DNA from: Ricinus communis
Lineage: Eukaryota > Streptophyta > Magnoliopsida > Malpighiales > Euphorbiaceae
Reading direction: 5' to 3'
DNA length: 64,000 nt
Assembly (NCBI RefSeq): GCF_019578655.1
Contig: NC_063258.1
Span: forward strand, 22,386,802 to 22,450,801
The notes beneath the pieces were generated by a model. It saw only the letters and a program-made list of their open reading frames with translations, had not been told where the DNA came from and searched no databases. Both the position numbers and the translations under genes were made by a program. Below, one piece after another: positions 50,986-62,653 of the stretch; position 1 is the first letter of the stretch; each line of letters starts with the position of its first letter.

Positions 50986-53026
50986 AGCTAAATTACCCTC
51001 GCGCCCTGAACTATAGGGGTTATATCAAGAAAGTCCCTGGACTTTAATTTAAGTATTAAAAAATCCCTAACGTCATATGTCGTTTTACTGACTGAAAGCT
51101 GACGTGGCATCTTCATGTGAAAAATAATTCTTTTTTTTTTTTAAATGTACATATCAGTTTAATAGGACACATCAGCAACACGTGTCCCACTCATCCTCTC
51201 TCCTTCCTAAGTAAAAACGGAAACGATTCTCTCTCATCAATAAAGAAAAGAAAGAGTTCACCTTCCATTAACTGTCTATCTCACCTTCTAAACTCATTTG
51301 AATCGATTACTTTTGTTTAAATAATAAAAATGCCTATGTGTTGCTGTATTATTATGGGAGTGCTTATAGGAGTCATTGTATGTGTGCAACCGCTTTTCAC
51401 AATACTGATTTCACCATTGCTTTGCATCATGGTGGTACCTTTAGAGAGTGGGGCTATTTTTATAGGGAAGTAGGTTGTAAACTGTTTGAACTTGATAGAA
51501 TTTTTTGGTTGTAATAGATATTTGGGTGAAGCAATTAGGTCATAATGGGGTGATGATGTATTACTCGAAAAAGCCTAATAATGACTTTAAATCAGGATTA
51601 ACAGTTTTAGAAAATGACGCTGGAGTGTTTAAATGTCATTACATGTTGCTGATGAAAAAGAAATAGATGTTTATGTCAAGCATCTATCATCATAGCAGTT
51701 AAAAGAAATGGTAAATCTTAGAAGAAAGAGTGGTATTGTGATAGAAGAGATTCTGGAAGAAAATGTAACTAGCGACAAGGATAAGGGTTCTAAAAGAGTT
51801 GAGAGAGAATGTGCTGGACATGGTAATGAAGAGTCTGTGAATAAATTATAAAGTAGAGCTTTACATTTTAGAAATGCCTTACATAGTTGTTTAAATGGAA
51901 ATTTCTATATTTTATCTAATTTATATGTGTACTCTGTTTGCTAACATAGTTGTTTCAACTAAAGCAAGTAATTGTTTGGCCATATTTATTTATTTACTTT
52001 CATAACTAACAAGATATCTATTTCAAATGCAATATCTAACATTACCAACCAAAACATCAAACATTTCATGAAACTTGCCTCTTATATTAATAATAATCCT
52101 GAGTACAAGAATAATATACTAGTTAATCCTATATGGCTAAATTATAATAACTTAGGGCGATGGTGATACAAGTTACAAACTATTGGGATAATTGTTGTGA
52201 ACTTTCTGCATATGCTTCTTCCACCAACGAACACTTAGCAGTACTACTCAGTACTGCTCAGTGTTATAAATCTCCAAAATGTAGCAAATAACATACCAAG
52301 CCAAATCATACATCTCTTTCATGCCTCTTCTCTTTCTGCATTCTCTTCTCTCTTTCTTTCTGTCTTTTCCATTCTATCGATTCTTCTCTATAATTCTTTG
52401 ATCACAGCTTTCGTCCTTGGTTGTATAGGAGGATCCACTCACATAAAAATTTAGCATGGTTGATTCTGCATACAAAGTAACCATATGGACTAGTTAAACA
52501 CAACTAAAGCAATAGTTAAACAACCAAAACCATATTGTTACCTCGAGATTTCGATATTCGAAGAATCTTCTGCCTAAATTTCCTTCAGTTCACGAAGTTT
52601 TTAAGATTGATTCAACATTGCAAAAGCGGTTTGGTGCTAGAATTTATTCGTTCATGTTATCCATTACCAAAAAAAGACTTGGATTTCAAAGGATTTTGAT
52701 TTAGAGTTTATAAAGACTATGTTTCAATGAAAGATGAGGGAGAGAAGAAGGAAGCGAATCATTTCTTTTTAGGGAGGAGAGAGGATGAGTGGGACACATG
52801 TTGCTGATGTGTCCTACTAAACTGATGTGTATATTTAAAAAAAAAAAATTATTTTTCACGTGGAAATACTACGTCAGCTTTCCATCAATTAATATAACGA
52901 CATATGATGTCAGGAGTTTTTTTTATACTTAAATTAAAGTTCGGACTATTTACTGCTACAAATTAAAGTTTAAGGACTCTGTTAATACAACTCTTATAAT
53001 TCAGGGACGGCGCAGGTAATTTAGCC
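50986..53026. mobile_element. Mutator-like element (MULE) with long terminal inverted repeats, 2041 bp
   Basis: The left terminus AGCTAAATTACCCTCGCGCC is inverted at the right terminus (GGCGCAGGTAATTTAGCC). The inverted repeat extends about 247 bases on the left (to about 51232) and about 280 on the right (from about 52750). Shared words include ACTTTAATTTAAGTAT, CATATGTCGTT, AGCTGACGT and GACACATCAGCAACA. A perfect 10-bp direct duplication AAATGGTCAC flanks it. Long inverted repeats plus 9-11-bp duplications are diagnostic of Mutator-like elements. The inner 1.5 kb holds a decayed MULE-type N-terminal domain but no recognisable catalytic transposase, so it is non-autonomous. Confidence 0.85.
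51395..51720 (+). pseudogene. MULE-associated PB1-like N-terminal domain remnant
   Basis: Pieces in order: DFTIALHHGGTFREWGYFYR then CKLFELDRIFWL; DIWVKQLGHNG, MMYYSKKP, LENDAG; then in another frame ADEKEIDVYVKHLSS. Plant MuDR-type transposases begin with such a PB1-like domain (F-x-V-x-x-H-H-G-G, then a Leu-x-D-x-x-x-x-x-L-G-Y segment, then a D-x-x-x-x-x-W/A-D-E-K-x-I-x-V-Y-V-x-H end). Two frame changes and several stops interrupt it. A Lys/Glu-rich tail follows to about 51850. Confidence 0.5.
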
Positions 53027-53036
53027 AAATGGTCAC
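53027..53036 (+). repeat. 10-bp target-site duplication, right copy (AAATGGTCAC)
   Basis: Identical to 50976-50985. Confidence 0.9.
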
Positions 53037-53529
53037 TGAATTTTGTACCTAGTTTCATTTTAGTCATAAAATTTTAATTTATTTTATTTCAGTCATCCAA
53101 CTTTAGTTTTGGTTGCAATTTAGTCACTTCACATATAAAAAATTAAAATATGGCAAGAACAACTAATAAGAAAAGTGTAATTAAGTAAGAAAAATGTGAC
53201 ATGTCAATTTTTTTATTGGCAAAATGACTAAATTGCAACCAAAATTAAAGTTGAATAATTAAAATAAGTTAAATTAAAATTTTCTGACCAAAATTAAACT
53301 ATGTGCAAAGTTTAGTAATTATTTATATTATTATCTATATTTAATATACTGACAAATTTTGTTGTTATTTTTTCATGTGATACCGAAATCTTCATGGTAA
53401 TTTAAAAGGTCATTGTATTATGAGTTTATTTTAATTAGTTCCTATATATTATTTGTGTTGTATGTAGATTGTGTATCCCTTTTATTTTTATCCATCAATT
53501 TTATTTATTATTTATTAATTTTAGTTACA

Positions 53530-54310
53530 ATTGTGAAAGTTTATATGTCGAGCAATTAAAAATGAGGCAACCAAACATGTCCAATCAGCAGATGGATACT
53601 AAACTTGAAAATGAGTTTGCAGACTGGTTTAAAAGTTATGTAAGTTATTTTTACATAGTACTTAATAATAAAACTAAGCTTTTAATCTTCGTCTAGTAAC
53701 AATTGAAAATCCCCTTAAATTGTAGGCAATTGACGATGAAACAAACTAGCTAATAAATGATCTATTAAGAGGTCACTTCATATCAGCCGTTACCTATTTG
53801 GGGTATTTTGTTAATGGGTTTAGATTCCACAGTTGGGCACAGTTCAAGTAGATCAACAATGAATAACAGAGTATGCCTATAAGGTTCAAGTTACAGTATG
53901 GTAGAGAGTAATTATTATAGCCAACTATTAGAAGTTGTATAGTTGGAGTACTTGGGGTTGCCAATAAAGAAGATTGTACTATTTAAGTGCGATTGGTTTG
54001 AACTGCCACCAAATTTAGGTACAAAAGTACATACCGAGTACAAGCTTGTCAATGTAAACTATTAGTGCAAGTTTAATCAGTATAGGCAAATCAGGTATAT
54101 TATTACACATATCTGAGCTTGCATATAATAAGAGTGACTGGTGAGCCATTTACAAAATAAAAGAGAGATATGATGTGGATGTTCTAGAGACTACATGTAA
54201 AAATCTACCAGTTGTAATACCACCATTTCAGGAGGATCAGTTGAACGTATACGTGTCGATACAGTCAGACGAAGACCTGAAATCTTTGAATAATATGGTG
54301 AGTTAATAGA
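53530..54310 (+). pseudogene. CACTA TNP2-type transposase, C-terminal remnant
   Basis: The exon around 53540-53638 encodes VEQLKMRQPNMSNQQM and LENEFADWFKSY, then GTAAGT. The intron ends TTGTAG at about 53725 and the next exon reads AIDDETN*LINDLLRGHFIS, then YLGYFVNGFRFHSWAQF. Later IVLFKCDWFELPPNLGTKVH and EYKLVNVN follow. This is the order of the conserved C-terminal part of plant TNP2 proteins (E-F-x-x-W-F-x-x-x-V, then Y-x-x-Y-x-V-N-G-F-R-F-H, then V-x-L-F-K-C-x-W). Many stops make it non-functional. Confidence 0.7.
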
Positions 54311-54599
54311 ACTAGGAGATGAAACTGGTAGTAGTGATGATGAATTGGAACTTGATTTAAAAATATACAACCAGAAAAAAGGGTCACATAATAGTGATAC
54401 TTAGGCATATAAGTTTTTTTTTTTGTAATTAACTCAAATGCATTATGATTTTTATTTATTTTATGCTATTTTACATTGACTGTTTTATATATTAATTTAA
54501 GCTTTTTTATGAATGTTGTTTCAAAAAACTAATGATATTTGCAATACTGGAAAAAATAAAATAATTCAAATGACAGACAGATGTCCTTGTAAAGACCGT

Positions 54600-56157
54600 C
54601 GGGGATGGCCTACTCCACCATCCTTACTTCTTATCATGGAGACGTCCCAGACACATTCTTCTACATCTACCTCTACATCCAGTTCGAGGCCATCATTGCC
54701 TTTACCATTCTCCTTACACCTACAGATTCTTCAACTTCTAATATTATTCCACCATTCAAAACTAGTTCACCACCCGTTATTGCTCCACCTCCCACTACAC
54801 CTGTGGCACCACCTGAGGGGACCTCACTTGTCGGATCATCATCGGAGAGTTTGGAGTCCCATATATGGATTGAGAATAATAAGTAATAAAACTTTTTATT
54901 TTGATATTGATAATTGCTATAACTATATTCAATATTCTTGTCTAAATTAACTGCATTAAATTTTTTATATACAGACTGGTACCCTCTCATTTCTACTCGA
55001 TAAAGGCCACGAAGATCTTCAAGAATGCCATAGAGCGTGAGGTGTATGTGTAGTGATTTGTGCCTATGGCGATGAAGGACTTGTAATACTAACATTCAGT
55101 ACTTCTTTATTTACAAGTGATTAATACTAACATTCTTTTATTTTATTTGTTTTTTTAGAAATTTTTCATTGGGACCCGAGGTATAAGGACCAGCTCTGAC
55201 TTGCTTAGGATAGGCAGGCAACTGAGAGATACTACGACATGGTATTCGGCTGGAAGATGAGCGAGAAGTGGCCTCGATGTGTTGCAGAGAACGCCTGGGC
55301 CCACTAGACAGACTACTAGAAGAGGCCTGAGATGAAGGTGGCCTTTGAGACCCACAACAAGAATCGTTTCAGCAAGATTACCAGCCTGGGTACAAGCACT
55401 ACTCGTCACATTACTGGATCGAGGTCGACTATCGACCACCGGTGAGCACTAGTAAAAATGAATATTATGTACTTTATTCACAAGTATTAATTAAATTTAT
55501 AACAAATAATAATAATCTTTAATCTAACCATCTTATTTTATTCAGGCCAGGGAGTTGGGTCGCGAGCCTATCGCCTTTAAGCTATTCCACCGGTTGCTTA
55601 ACAAAACCGATAGCTAGTTTATTGACATCAAATCCCAACATATCGCTGTAAGTTACTTATAACATATTAAAAAATCTCAAACAATATTTCTACTGTTTCA
55701 ATTTAATATGATAATTAATTTTAATTTTTGTCTATTATAGGATACTGTTGAGGAATGGGTAGTTGCTACATTTCATCCTAGCGAGGGTTCTTCTAATCCT
55801 CCACTAGTTGACATGTTGCAGCTGTTTGTCGATGTCATCAATGGGGAGAAGCAACACATATATGGGCCGGGCTCAGAGGCGCCCACCTTCACCCAGCCCC
55901 TTAGCTGTCGCAGCTTCAGCAGCACTAGCTCTTATCACTCATGGGAGGCGCATAGACGCGAGATACAACCGAAGCTAAATTAGGAGTATGGCGCCCGCAT
56001 AGCAGATCTCTAGCGAACGATGTAGCACATGGTTCGCATGTTTGGTGTTGGCTTCATTCCACCATATGCGCCTACTCCAGTTGATACGTCTACGACTGCC
56101 ACCCCAGATCCTCCAGCTCAGGACTATGGTGACTCCTCATCCACTGCCTCCGATTAA
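54600..56157 (+). pseudogene. CACTA second gene, Ptta/En/Spm plant-transposase family remnant
   Basis: A Ser/Pro/Thr-rich start (54605-54886) is followed by pieces separated by intron-like AT-rich gaps: LVPSHFYSIKATKIFKNAIE (about 54980-55050), IFHWDPRYKDQL (from about 55160), NKNRFSKITSLGTSTTRHIT (about 55350-55420), ARELGREPIAFKLFHRLLN (from about 55546) and DTVEEWVVATFHP onward to a stop at 56157. The N-x-x-N-R-x-x-x-x-x-x-x-G-T-x-x-x-x-H-x-x-G-S and GREPxxxxLF blocks mark the Ptta/En/Spm family. Scattered stops, again often replacing likely Gln codons (for example LN*EYG), show decay. Confidence 0.7.
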
Positions 56158-56729
56158 AGACTTTTCTGTTTATACTTTGCGTTATTATTTTTTTGTATAG
56201 TATTATGACTTTGCATTTTTTGTATATCATTATTTATATTTTTTTAATTTCATTTTGTTATTTCTATTTCAATTTTTGAAATATGCTAATCAATTTAAAA
56301 ATTTAAAAATACTAATTAATTTTTTTTTAAAAAAATTAATATATATATTTACCAATAGATTAGTGACGGCTTTAAATAAATATTTTTTAAAAAATATAAA
56401 AATGGCACAGATTAGCGACGAAATTTAAAAATAAATTTACGCCTTAGCAAAGGTATATCGATGGATTTTTTCTGACAATTTAAAAATGGTGTCAATCATT
56501 GGTAAAACGATTCAACAACGCCTATCTACCTACGCATTTAGCAACGCTTGACTTGGTCATTGTCGCCATCTATACCGATGGCCAATCTAGGTCTTTTTAG
56601 AGATGTAACAATGCTTTTTTTAGTGACAACCATCACCCGTTGTTATATCATCGGTAAAATATTTTACCGACAGCTTTAGCACATATATCAACGGATTTTT
56701 CCGTTACTAAATACTATTTTTTTGTAGTG

Positions 56730-59700
56730 ACTCTTCAATATTCATCCTGGAGAGACAAACCGATCGACTCTTCCTAAGGAAGGATGTGCCGATCGATATA
56801 TCATCATGTGTCGTTCAATACATGGTGGTTTGCCTTTATAATTTCCAAAAACCTATATTTTGACTTTTGGACCTAAATCTAAGGAATACATTTAAATTTT
56901 AGGTTTGAACATCATTGAGCTAAAATTAAAATTATATTAAGTCTAATCAGTAAAATAAAAGAAGCAAAATAAGATGTCATCATATGATCTATTCTTCAAT
57001 GAGTAGTCATTTTTATCTTTCTTGTCAGTTTTGAATTTATCGAATGCCTCTCTTATTCATTTTTAACTCTATTAGATTCTTGAGGTTTTTCGGTCACTTT
57101 TCTTATTCTTCCCTACGCCATTTGAATTGTTTGATTAGAACTATTTAATTGAGATTGTTTAACTTGGATGTTGGTAGCTCTTACTCTTTTTGTTCTTCCA
57201 ACTTGTTTAGTCACTCCTTTTGTTCAACACGGCTCTACTGTTTTTTAATGCTTGTACATCGGTTGTTCTCTTATCGAAATCTGTGTGCATTTGTTGTATT
57301 TTGTTATTAAGGAAGTTGATTGCAAACTAGAGGGTTAGATTTATATGGAAAAATATGTTGGATGGAGAAGAAGTTCGTATAGAAGCTTTTTATGGTGTGT
57401 ATAAAGAGAATGATGTTTGAGTCATGTAAAAGAGTAAAAAGAGGAAAAAAAATGGGATGTATCTAAATAAGAATAAGACGTAAAATGAGAGGAATTTTTA
57501 TTTTGTTATTATCATATAGGGTGCCAATGATAATATAGTAAAATTAGTTTTTTGATAAAGATAATAGATAATAAAGAGAAGAATTGAAATGAAAAATAAT
57601 AAATACTCTTACCATTAATAGTCCTAATCAAATGTGATAGTCGTTTTTTACGGTAAATTGATCACATCTATTTAATAAATATATCAAATATAATAATATT
57701 TTTATGATTGATATTGTTATTTTACCTCTTGCTCTTTTTGTATATCTTATTTCATGTTTTTCTTCGGTTTGATCTTTTAAATAATCTTTTTATCAATTCT
57801 TAGAGTTATTCTCTAAAAAGATCATTACTATCCGAACTGTTCAAATCATGACAATCCAATATCACTTGCCACTACTATATTTATATAAAATAAATAAAAA
57901 GAAAAAGAAGAAGCAGAGAGAAATCAAGATTTGAGATTTAGGAAAGGAAAGAAAAGAAGAAAGAAACATTTGATGTCATACCACCAGCAGATACCTACTT
58001 CCACATAAAAACTTTCCTAAAGGCACAGTGGAACAACTCCCAATTCCTTATACACACAATGATACCTTAATAAGTGTGGCTTACTTCAGAAAGCATTAAC
58101 TTATGTACCCAATCATTGTTGCTCATATAATAGTTACATACGTTTGCAAATATAATGCAGACCACCGATATAGGGACACATCGCTTAGCACAAAAAATAA
58201 AAAAATAAAAGCCCCTACTGTTTACCTGGTGATCAAAATGTACCCACTTGGTTACATATCAATCTCTATAAAATGGCAAATGCAATCTAGCACTATATAA
58301 TGTTTCTGTTTTATTTTTTTCTTTAAAATAATAATAATAATAATATTTTTCAAATATTGAATATAATTTCCTTTGCTATTCGAAATATGATCTCATCTTA
58401 TTATTAAACTATTTTTTAATTACAAATAAAAGGAATTATTCAAATTAAAATATATCTTTACGTCGTAATCGTGAAAAAACTGTTGGCCTTCCAATTTTTA
58501 AATATCTAATATAGAATATTTGATGAGTGATTGAATTAATGTTTTAAAATAAAATCATTGCTTTTATACAAAGCATTGCAAGCTAAAATTACACGTACCC
58601 ATTTCTAGCTACTAACAGGTAGCAAATTAAAATAAATAAAATTTACAATTATTATTTTAATTTCAAGAATATATCATAAAATACAAATTTAAGAATTTCA
58701 TATTATAAAAACCCTTAAAAAGCTCATAAATTTTTTCCTAAGCAAGTATTTCCTTTAAAATTTCCAAAAGAAAATGAAGGAAAAGGTGATATATAGTTTT
58801 AATAAAATTAATTTTTATAAATTTAAATAGTGCCGTATGTGTATAGTAAATTAGAATGATTTATTACTAAGAGGGTAATTTCGAGCTTCCAAATGACCTA
58901 ATCAGAGGTCCACTTGAAAGAAAAATACTTTTTTTTTTTTTTCTTCAAATGGTGTGGGTGTTTATGGCCAGGTTGCCCCTCAAACTATTTTAAGATCGCA
59001 TTTTCCCATTTTTGTCCGAACACATTATTTTCGAGTAGGGTCATCCTCGATTGATAAGGAAATAAAATACTTCATTTTTCAATTAGACTCATTGGAATTT
59101 TTATTTATTTATAAACATTTTAAAAGAAATTTTTCATATTTGCCTAAATATACTTGAAAAGAATGTTCTGAATTAGTTAGACTAATTTTATATTATAAAA
59201 AAAAATTCAAAATATTCTATGGTAGGATGATTGAACCTTAATTGGCAATAAAATCAACAAATATTTAGATTGATTCGGTCTATCATGTGATTTGTATGCT
59301 AAATTAATTGTACAGTAATATAATATGTGACTTTATTTATTAATTGTTATATTTTTATTAATTAATTTATTTATTACCGTTAATAATTTGATAAAATTAA
59401 CTAGTTAAAATATAACAATTAATAAATAATACCACATATAAATCAATTTACGAGGTGGCATACTAAGTTCAAATGAAAATTTTTCTGAAATCAAATATCT
59501 CACAACTAACTCCATGAACTCACTACAGTTTGCAGCAGAGGGTATGAATACACTTTGACAGAACCAAAATACATATTGTATAAGAAAAAGAAAAACAGAA
59601 AATTCAGACTCTACCATCATCAAACACACAGTATCACTGGCATGGGAAAGCAGTTTCATCTCGCCGCATCAAAAAGTATGTATGTTACACTTATGTATGT

Positions 59701-59960
59701 CCAGTCTCTCGCATTACATGTGCCACCTTTATCTTCTTCTTTCTTTCTCTTGAGATCTGCAGTTGGGTGGCAGAGTGACATGTTTATGAAGGATTTAGAA
59801 TTACATTATGGAAAATGAAGGTGATGATACTGAAAAAGGAACTGCTGATTCTTCATTAAATCTCAACGAAAAATTTACATTTTCCGGAATTGGAAAACAT
59901 GAGAACAAACAACCAGAATAAAGAAAGGCAGCTGCTAAACGAAAAAAAAAAAAAGAAGAG
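56730..59960. other. Intergenic
   Basis: No gene was recognised. Sequence just after the CACTA end (56730-56900) is less AT-rich but shows no long frame. 57900-58310 is also mixed composition without a known match. Confidence 0.5.
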
Positions 59961-59967
59961 TTACCAA

Positions 59968-60050
59968 TTGAATGTAGCTCAATTAGTAATGGAGCCCTCG
60001 TCCTCTCCAGGACTCTAAGGTTTCGAGTTCAAGCCCCAGACAGAGCAAGC
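59968..60050 (+). repeat. tRNA-like sequence, probable SINE head or pseudo-tRNA
   Basis: TGTAGCTCAATTAGTAATGG resembles an A box with a possible D-stem GCTC/GAGC. GGTTTCGAGTTCAAGCCCC about 40 bases on resembles a B box. The T-arm pairs imperfectly and no clear seven-base acceptor stem is visible, so a working tRNA is unlikely. It lies about 170 bases past the stop codon of the GDU gene, in its 3' flank. Confidence 0.4.
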
Positions 60051-60218
60051 TAATAAAAGAAATATAAAGTTAAAACCAATCTAAACGTGCAAGAGCTCAT
60101 TTACAGACACCCCAAATCTTCAAAACCTGTAACAGAGCTCTCTTTTCTTTCAAGATCCCAATCTGTCTAATTAACTTGTTTAAACCTAATCAAGAAAAAA
60201 AGAAAGAGGGAAAAATAA

Positions 60219-60731
60219 TCAATGGGTTTGATCTGATATTGATTCTTGGGTAGTTGTTGTCTCCAATCTGCTACTCTGTTCTTGATCACTCTGCTTCACC
60301 GTCTCAGCAGTACAATTCTCTGTAGATTTTTCACTCTTTTCACCGCAGGAACAGCTTTTCGTATCACCAAAAGAAGAAGACCTACTAGACATTGGTGTAG
60401 CCAAGAAAGTTGGCTTAACTTCACCCGCCATAATAACCAGAAACTTCTCTTCAAAAACAACACCTTGTCGTTGTTTCTCATTGTTATCTCCTCCTTCGCC
60501 TCCACCGGCTTCCAGGTCTCTCTCGCCGCCTTCGTTCCCGTTCTCGAGGTACCCAGATAACTTCCAGTAAGAGCAAGCAAGTATCAGGAGAGCAAAAGCT
60601 ATTAAACCAAGCATGGCAGCTAGCCCACCAAACAAGTACGGCACAGGCGAATGCCATGGCGAGTGTTGTGGAACCACAGGGTTTGCTGTCCTTGCTGCTG
60701 TTACGTTCATAGGGCTTCTTGCTGCTGCCAT
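60219..60731 (-). CDS. GLUTAMINE DUMPER (GDU) family membrane protein
   Basis: Single exon, 170 aa, starting MAAARSPMNVTAARTANP. The hallmark block SPWHSPVPYLFGGLAAMLGL begins at residue 24, and the single membrane span covers about residues 31-54 and ends near CSYWKLSG. The cytosolic VIMAG motif is at 99-103 inside EEKFLVIMAGE. An ATPM-S/C segment and a Cys-Ser-Cys cluster follow, then a Thr/Ser/Glu-rich tail. Arabidopsis GDU proteins sit in plant membranes and stimulate amino-acid export; their VIMAG motif binds the ubiquitin ligase LOG2. The length is slightly above Arabidopsis GDU1 and all hallmark motifs are intact. The family is normally intronless, as here. A (GA)n/(CT)n run lies just before the start codon, probably in the 5' UTR. 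Confidence 0.95.
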   Translation of the reverse strand: MAAARSPMNVTAARTANPVVPQHSPWHSPVPYLFGGLAAMLGLIAFALLILACSYWKLSGYLENGNEGGERDLEAGGGEGGDNNEKQRQGVVFEEKFLVIMAGEVKPTFLATPMSSRSSSFGDTKSCSCGEKSEKSTENCTAETVKQSDQEQSSRLETTTTQESISDQTH

Positions 60732-60756
60732 CTTCAGGTCTTTGTTGTTGTTATTG

Positions 60757-60777
60757 TGAGAGAGAGAGAGAGAGAGA
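60757..60777 (-). repeat. (CT)n microsatellite in the presumed GDU 5' UTR
   Basis: Reads GAGAGA on + and so TCTCTC on the gene strand, about 25 bases before the start codon. CT-rich 5' UTRs are common near plant core promoters. Confidence 0.85.
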
Positions 60778-60880
60778 TTGAATTATGAAAGAAATTAAGA
60801 GGAGTGTGGGAGATGAAAGATGGAAGGGAAGAGAAGGGAAAGGGTACTTATAAAAGGAATTGGGGAATTGGGAAATTGGT
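60778..60880 (-). promoter_or_regulatory. Probable core promoter of the GDU gene
   Basis: On the - strand, TTTTATAAGTACCC at about 60845-60858 is a TATA-like box about 115 bases before the ATG. Position and the following CT-rich leader fit a core promoter. Inferred from motif and spacing only. Confidence 0.45.
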
Positions 60881-62445
60881 GATTTATGTCGTCATTTTGC
60901 ATGAGAAGTGGGGAACTGGAAATTATAATTATAGGGCCCATTCCTTTTTCGTTTTCTTTGTGTTTTATGCGTACAGTAAAATTGCACTCATGAGAAAGGA
61001 GAAGGGCAGGTATATGCAACAAATTATATATATATATTATATGCATAATGAATTCAATTTTTAATGTCAGCATGTAACGTGGAATAATCAACTAATGTGA
61101 ATATAGACTGTTGGCTAATCGTTAGTTGGAAATTTTTAAATTTTCTTTTAATATTTATTTATTTTATTTTATTTTCCTATGTTTATTTTATAACAATTAG
61201 TTATTCCCTATCAAAAAATACTACTGGAAAATGATTTATACAAAGATTTATGGAAGCATATGCTATGAAAATATGTAAAATGTGCTATACCTAAAACAAT
61301 ATAAGAGAATAATAGGTATTTTACTTTAAGCTTCTCAGTGAACTAATCAGAAAAAGAAAAGAAAAATGTATTCAGTAGTAAATGTAAGTGGATAAAACAT
61401 GAAAGGCGTATGTACATTAATGAATACATATATTATATTTGTATGGATGTGCATGTTCGTGTGTGTATGCGCACACAGACACTTGTTTAGCCATAATAAT
61501 CTTCTTTTGGATCAGATTCCTCTGTGGCCCGATTTGTGCGTTTTCTATAGCTCGAAGCAGATATAATAGGTTTTCTTTCTTTTTCTTTTTCTTTTCTTAA
61601 ATAAATAAAAAAAAACCCTATTGGAAACCTTTTATTTGATGTAATAGCTAGGGTTAGATTCTCTCATTTAGATAAAAAGAGGTTCGTTCTTTTTATTTTT
61701 TTCCTTCACATTTCTTAAATTTATAAAAAGAAAACGAAAAAAAAAGAAAGAAGTTATACTTAAAAACTTTAATAGATGTGGAGAGTTGATGATAATTGAT
61801 AGGACATTGGGTCTCTCATAAAAGGGGTCTCAATATATTACAAGAATGGTAGTGTTTTGGTTAATATGTGAAGCCACTGTATATATCTTGTGTACAAGAA
61901 TATCCTAGACGACAATTAGAACATAAAACAAAAGGCAAGGAGAGGGATAAGAAGAAAGCTTCTTGAGCTTCATCATTTGCCTTTGTGGTGATGTGATTTA
62001 AAAACTGGGTCTCTTAGTTTCTTATGATTAAATATTTATCTGGCTGTATGTATGTTCTTAGTTATCTTCCATTTTGTACTCATGCCACCCTGCCCAAATG
62101 AAATGATGTTAGGCCCCTATGCAACTTGCCTCATTTTCCATATTTAAGAAATCTTCTGTTCCCTGAGTGATGTTTATTAAGTCATCAACTTTTGTGTTAT
62201 TCTTATTATTTTCTCCTTCAATTAAGTGGGCTGAAGAATAATTTAATGATATGGTTTGAGACTTGAACCTATATATATATATGTGCGTGTAGAGAATGTG
62301 GAGTTTTGACAGTATTTGCCTAATTAAGGTATATATTCATTTAAACATGAATTACAAGATAATTCTAATTCTTATTTATTTAGAATAAAAGTCGATATTT
62401 ATATAACTCAACCTGTATTATGGTATAAAATCGTAACACGGTTGT
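60880..62445. other. Intergenic
   Basis: Upstream flank of the GDU gene and AT-rich DNA; no gene was recognised. Confidence 0.55.
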
Positions 62446-62589
62446 AGATAGAGCTGCAATCAAAACGAGTTGAGCCGAGTTTAGAATAGGATTTAAATTT
62501 TTGTTATTAAATCAAATCTCAGTTAAATTAATTGAGCTTATTTGAGTTTATTAGAGCCTTAATAAATTTATCCGAATGTAAATTTCTTT

Positions 62590-62653
<64 letters not shown>

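Larger units (their letters stand above)
50966..53333. mobile_element. Foldback MITE, copy B, interrupted by a MULE
   Basis: The left end AATAATGATATAAATGGTCAC (50966-50985) is cut by the MULE and resumes at 53027 as AAATGGTCACTGAATTTTG. The arm then runs to about 53155 (GTTGCAATTTAGTCAC). The second arm (about 53215-53333) is its inverted copy (GACTAAATTGCAACC ... TAATTATTTATATTATT). Without the MULE the element is about 320 bp. The same layout occurs at 13292-13554. Confidence 0.65.
53500..56729 (+). mobile_element. CACTA (En/Spm) transposon, 3' portion
   Basis: Holds the decayed end of a TNP2-type transposase, a second decayed gene of the Ptta/En/Spm family, and then a 3' terminus reading TTTTTTTGTAGTG (56717-56729), the inverted form of CACTACAAAAAAA. 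Subterminal sequence (56350-56715) has repeated TTAGCGACG, AACAACGCC and ACGGATTTTTCCG-like words, usual for CACTA ends. The catalytic part of the transposase and the 5' terminus are missing; the left limit is approximate. Confidence 0.75.

Noticed and set aside
54673..55439. Two - strand open frames of 94-140 codons in the CACTA region
   Set aside because: The + strand in the same place carries recognisable Ptta-family blocks, so these are shadows.
60246..60580. Other open frames overlapping the GDU gene
   Set aside because: They are alternative-frame readings of the GC-richer GDU coding sequence.
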